Origin: Apodemus sylvaticus
Lineage: Eukaryota; Chordata; Mammalia; Rodentia; Muridae
Assembly (NCBI RefSeq): GCF_947179515.1
Contig: NC_067482.1
Location: 70,880,311-70,944,310, forward strand
DNA length: 64,000 nucleotides
Reading direction: 5' to 3'
The notes beneath the pieces are model-generated. The model was not told the origin of the DNA and ran no database searches. It saw only the letters and a list, made by a program, of their open reading frames with translations. Of this stretch, positions 60,283 to 64,000 are shown one piece after another (the first letter of the stretch is position 1; each line of letters starts with the position of its first letter). Both the position numbers and the translations under genes were made by a program.

Positions 60283-60803
60283 CTTAATTCTTTATAGAGT
60301 TAGAAAGAGCAAATTCTCAAATTCAACTGGAATAACAAAAAAACCCACGATAGCTAAAACTATTCTCAACAACAAAAGAAATTCTGGGGGAATCAGTATC
60401 CCTGACCTCAAGCAATACTGCAGAGCAATTGTGTTAAAAACTGCATGGTGTTGGTACAGTGACAGGCAAGCAGATCAATGGAGCAGGATTGAAGATCCAG
60501 AAATGAATCCACACACCTATGGCTACTTGATCCTCGACAAAGGGGCTGAAAACATCCAATGGAAAAAAGATAGCCTTTTCAACAAATGGTGCTGGTTCAA
60601 CTGGAGATCAACAATGTGAATTGATCCATCCTTGTCTCCTTGTACTAAGCTAACTCCAAATGGATCAAGGACCTACACATAAAGCCAGACACTCTGAAGC
60701 TAATAGAAAAGAAACTGGGGAAGACCCTTGAGGACATTGGTACAGGGGAAAAGTTTCTGAACATATCACCAATAGCATATGCTCTAAGATCAAGAATTGA
60801 CAA
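60283..60803 (+). pseudogene. Inverted 5' part of the same L1 (ORF2 segment)
   Basis: Sense ORF2 sequence from the region after RT to 'agaattgacaaat'. An open stretch 60431-60619 gives LKTAWCWYSDRQADQWSRI and ends at the TGA (60617-60619) found at the same codon in two other copies; about 12 bp ('gcatgcagaaga' type) are missing just before it. Confidence 0.92.
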
Positions 60804-60946
60804 ATAATTCTTTAAAGGTCATGTTGCCTCAGATACAGATGGTTATGCCATGAATCAAATCAATTAAAGTGTTAAAAGTGCCTCCCTGAATGGATGGATT
60901 GAAAATCCTTAAATATTTTATTGTTTAACATGATGAAGATTTTTTC

Positions 60947-61496
60947 TTTTTTTTTTTTTGCAGTCTCTTGTTTTTTTTTTTTTTTGTCTTTTTTTTTATT
61001 TGATATAATTTATTTACATTTCAAATGATTTCCCCTTTTCTAGCCCCCCCCCCACTCCCCGAAAGTCCCGTAAGCCCCCTTCTCTTCCCCTGTCCTCCCT
61101 CCCACCCCTTCCCAGTTCCCCGTTCTGGTTTTGCCAAATACTGTTTCACTGAGTCTTTCCATAACCAGGGACCACTCCTGCTTTCTTCTTGTATCTCATT
61201 TGATGTGTGGATTATGTTTTGGGTATTCCAGTTTTCTAGGTTAATAACCACTTATTAGTGAGTGCATACCATGATTCACCTTTTGAGTCTGGGTTACCTC
61301 ACTTAGTATGATGTTCTCTAGCTCCATCCATTTGCCTAAGAATTTCATGAATTCATTGTTTCTAATGGCTGAATAGTACTCCATTGTGTAGATATACCAC
61401 ATTTTTTGTATCCACTCTTCTGTTGAGGGATACCTGGGTTCTTTCCAGCATCTGGCAATTATAAATAGGGCTGCTATGAACATAGTAGAGCATGTA
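60947..61496 (-). mobile_element. 5'-truncated young L1, minus strand (0.55 kb)
   Basis: Antisense L1 3' end up to 'gaacatagtagagcatgt', close to the full-length family. Flanked by the perfect 14-bp duplication 'atgaagattttttc' (60933-60946, 61497-61510). Its T-rich side is interrupted by 'gcagtctcttg' (60960-60970), so the A tail carries an 11-bp foreign island. The C-terminal ORF2 frame is open from 61496 to 61241. Confidence 0.96.
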
Positions 61497-61540
61497 ATGA
61501 AGATTTTTTCAAATGAGGCCATTGCTTTTTTTTTCATAGC

Positions 61541-61544
61541 AACC

Positions 61545-61587
<43 letters not shown>

Positions 61588-61610
61588 TTTTATTTATTCA
61601 TCCATTCATT
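61541..61610. repeat. (TTTA)n microsatellite
   Basis: About 12 TTTA units, then TTCA units, forming the T-rich tail side of the old L1 that follows. Confidence 0.93.
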
Positions 61611-61611
61611 C

Positions 61612-61945
61612 ATTCATTTATGATTTATTTTCTTTATATACATTTCAAATGTTATCCCTTTTCCTGGTTTTCCCTCTGACAACCTCGTATCCTTTTTCCC
61701 TCCCCATGCTTCTATGAGGGTGTTCTCTCACCAATCCACCCACTCCTGCTTCCCAATTCTGGCATTTTCCTACACTGGGTCATCAATTGAGCCTTTACAG
61801 GACCAAGGGCCTCTCCTCCCACTGATGTCCTACAAGGGCATTCTCTGCTACATATTCAGCTGTAGCTATGGTTCTCTCCATGTGTACTCTTTTGTTGTTG
61901 GTTTATTCCCTGGGAGCTTTGGGGGGTCTGGATAGTTGATATTGT
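61612..61945 (-). mobile_element. Old (Lx-like) L1 3' end, minus strand
   Basis: 'tacatttcaaatgttatccc', 'gcttctatgagggtgttctc', 'ctacactgggtcatcaattg', 'gaccaagggcctctcctccc' and 'ttattccctgggagctttgg' follow the complement of an Lx 3' UTR. Same family as 38564-38825 but extending further 5'. Confidence 0.85.
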
Positions 61946-63140
61946 TCTTCCTCAGATTTCTTAAAATAGCTGGAAGAGACTGAAGTCCACACTGAGATGA
62001 AGCACCGAGATAAAAAATAAAATAAAACAAAACACACTTTTTTACTATCTATAGAGATTGTGTGTGCCTTTACAAAGGGGGAAAATTTCAATAACCATTG
62101 TTCTTTCTACATGAAAACATGACAAATCTATACATGAATTCTGAAGAATGAGAAGTTGCCAATATCACAGAATCAAGGTTTTCTCATAAATCTATAGAGG
62201 ATTTCTACAAACACCCACTCCTCTAGAAGTTTAGCCTAAGCTTGAGTCTTATCTACTTATCTACTAGCTTTAGTCTCCAGCATCCAACCTGAACAATGTT
62301 TGGCAGTATTTTTAGTTAGTGGCAAACAATCTAAACTTCATTTTGATTATTATGATTATTATGATTATCATCATCATCATCATCGATAATCATGTGATTA
62401 CAAGTATGGTACTTAACGTTTCCTCTCCTGAATTTTCTTTTACACTGTACAGAATTCACTTATTGTATAAATGAGCAGTATTTTTTAGTATTTAATACTT
62501 TGGTCTGGTTACTTTTCTGATAATATCCTAAGGGATATTGTCAAAATTTAATAAAACATAGTAGAATGTCTAACACAATGCCTTGTGTATAGCATTTTTT
62601 AACCAGTGTTTTCAAGTTTTAGCTGACAGGTTATGGAAATTGTTTGTAACTCAATATTCTAATCCAATAATAACCTTCTACAGTGGTGTAACAAAGCTTA
62701 AGCATCAGCCAATGGAAGATTTACTAGAATCTACTTGAGCCATATGTTCATGCTCCTTCCTTGGTGTTCTTCCTCATTCTTCTCTGTCAAGAAACACATT
62801 TCTATTTACATGTCTCAGGAGATATTTCTGAATCATTTGGGAAACAGTGTTCAAAGTCTTTACAGTGGCTTCAAGATACAAAGCAATTCCAATTTTCTCC
62901 ATCTCGATTTCAGAAAACTATAAATGTTTCCTGCCATTATTCTGTTCCTACTAACTAATCTGATTGTTTTGGGGGGAATTTTTCTAATTCTAGCACTCCT
63001 CCCAACATGAATGTTCACAATATTTGTATACACATTGTTCTTGGCTCCTTTTTTGTTTATATTCTCCAGGATATTTTTCCCACATGTGAAAGTCTAGATT
63101 TGTAACCTGACAGCATTTAATGGACTCAGTTTATGCTGTA
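61946..63140. other. Unassigned sequence
   Basis: No gene or interspersed repeat was recognised; contains the ATC/ATT-rich microsatellite at 62341-62392. Confidence 0.5.
62341..62392. repeat. (ATT/ATC)n trinucleotide-like repeat
   Basis: 'gattattat' units pass into five ATC units and 'gataatcatgtg'. Confidence 0.85.

Positions 63141-63234
<94 letters not shown>
63141..63234. repeat. Compound (TC)n(TG)n microsatellite
   Basis: Pure TC run (about 63145-63198, 27 units) directly followed by a TG run (63199-63234, 18 units). Confidence 0.97.
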
Positions 63235-63235
<1 letters not shown>

Positions 63236-63722
63236 ATATGTGGTTGTATGTGTATTTCACTAGGGACATTTAACAGTATGTTAATGTCAAGGAAAAATCA
63301 GTGTCTTCTCTACTTTTTCCTAAACAATGGTGTCTTATGCTTACCACTGTGGCTCTTCATTCACTAATAGTTCAGTCTCTCTAAGGAGCTCCAAGTTTTT
63401 AGCAACAGTTTGTCACTGTTGATACTTGCAGCTATTTAGGTTAAATAGCAATAAAGCTCCATACCTGTACAACATGAAGATTACCATTGATTGATTACAT
63501 AGAGCTCCTATCATCTAAGCTAATTTAATAAATCCTCTTATCTAGTAGATGTTTCAGTTAGTGAATGCACTTGCCATGTCAGCCTTGTGACTTAAGTTTG
63601 ATTCCCACAGTCCACAGAAAGGAGAAAGTAGGGAGGGAGCTGATTTCACAAAGTTGTAGCCTGACTTCTGCATATAAGCAAGCTCCCCCTTCACACATAT
63701 GCATAATGCCAGAATAAAGGCT
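63235..63722. other. Unassigned sequence
   Basis: Nothing recognised. The right part (63550-63700) could be a strongly decayed SINE, but I could not support it. Confidence 0.4.
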
Positions 63723-63810
63723 AATATATATGTATATATATATATATATACATATGTATACACATATAATATATATACATATATATGTGTATGTGTATGT
63801 GATGTCTATG
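63723..63810. repeat. (TA)n / (TG)(TA) microsatellite
   Basis: TA runs with scattered ACATA/GTGTA interruptions passing into the heptamer array. Confidence 0.93.
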
Positions 63811-64000
63811 TATACGGTATACACTATACACTATATGCTATATGCTATATGTTATATGTTACACGTTACCCATTATATATTACACATTACACATTACACA
63901 TGGTACATATTACATAGTACAAGCTACACGGTACATGCTACACAAAACATGTTGCATGTTACATGCTACATGTTGCATGTATGTTGCACATTGCATGTTA
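63811..64000. repeat. Heptamer tandem array, drifting unit, open at window end
   Basis: From 63811 the sequence divides into consecutive 7-bp units without a phase break to 63999: tatacgg, tatacac x2, tatatgc x2, tatatgt x2, tacacgt, tacccat, tatatat, tacacat x3, ggtacat, attacat, agtacaa, gctacac, ggtacat, gctacac, aaaacat, gttgcat, gttacat, gctacat, gttgcat, gtatgtt, gcacatt, gcatgtt. Neighbouring units are often identical. The array continues beyond the window. Confidence 0.95.

Larger units (their letters stand above)
59047..60803 (-). mobile_element. L1 with inverted 5' part, minus strand
   Basis: 59047-60282 is antisense L1 (tail, 3' UTR, ORF2 C-terminus). At 60283 the orientation flips and L1 sense sequence ('aaatcccaacttaattc') runs to 60803, ending '...gaattgacaaat'. 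The antisense part begins in sense reading with 'gggacctcat', the very next bases of L1, so the two parts join without loss. Possible 8-bp duplication 'ataattct' at 59039-59046 and 60804-60811. Within the antisense part a 171-bp segment is duplicated (59378-59718). Twin-primed insertion is the simplest explanation. Confidence 0.9.

Noticed and set aside
63811..64000. Telomere-like or CRISPR-like array
   Set aside because: Unit is 7 bp and AT-rich, not TTAGGG, and there are no spacers; a simple tandem repeat explains it.

Overview
This window is rodent (muroid) nuclear DNA with no recognisable host gene. The evidence is the repeat content: many LINE-1 (L1) copies of several ages with murid-type ORF1/ORF2 proteins and a G-rich 3' UTR, one B1 SINE (13277-13462), B2/B3-type SINEs (15424-15627, 41390-41603), an ERVK/IAP-like solo LTR with a 6-bp target-site duplication (27767-28062), and long CA/TG, GA and TA tracts. 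The younger L1 family does not match the mouse or rat consensus as I remember them, so I do not name a species. The region is an AT-rich, L1-dense gene desert.

Layout. 1-4.1 kb: an old L1 3' UTR, then a 5'-truncated young L1 followed head-to-tail by a second L1 3' end. 4.1-13.2 kb: mostly unassigned AT-rich DNA with old L1 3' ends and an ancient repeat. 13.2-15.6 kb: a nested cluster of B1, a small L1 with an inverted 5' end, an older L1 also with an inverted 5' end, and a B2. 16.8-20.1 kb: an old L1 with degenerate ORF1 and partial ORF2, itself hit by a short L1. 20.25-26.38 kb: a full-length L1 on the minus strand bounded by a 14-bp duplication. 26.6-31.8 kb: another old L1, split by the solo LTR and by a 1.96-kb insertion (young L1 plus about 0.73 kb of extra DNA). 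32-52 kb: mostly unassigned sequence with L1 fragments and a 2.9-kb old L1 at 44-46.9 kb. 52.65-58.98 kb: a full-length plus-strand L1 with an intact 401-residue ORF1. 59-62 kb: three minus-strand L1 3' ends, the first with an inverted 5' part. 62-64 kb: microsatellites, ending in a heptamer array that runs off the window.

Function. The only intact protein-coding frame is ORF1 (53654-54859). Neither full-length L1 can be autonomous. The plus copy has lost endonuclease Asp229 and the reverse-transcriptase FADD motif and carries frameshifts and stops. The minus copy has lost endonuclease Asn14 and Asp205 and has a broken ORF1. The main biological interest lies in how these copies were built: two different 5' UTRs on one L1 backbone, three 5' inversions of the twin-priming type, two inverted templated insertions in one element, an in-frame duplication, and a candidate 3' transduction.

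Limits. Repeat family names rest on memory of consensus sequences, not a search. Boundaries of old elements are approximate. Element boundaries with target-site duplications were read directly.
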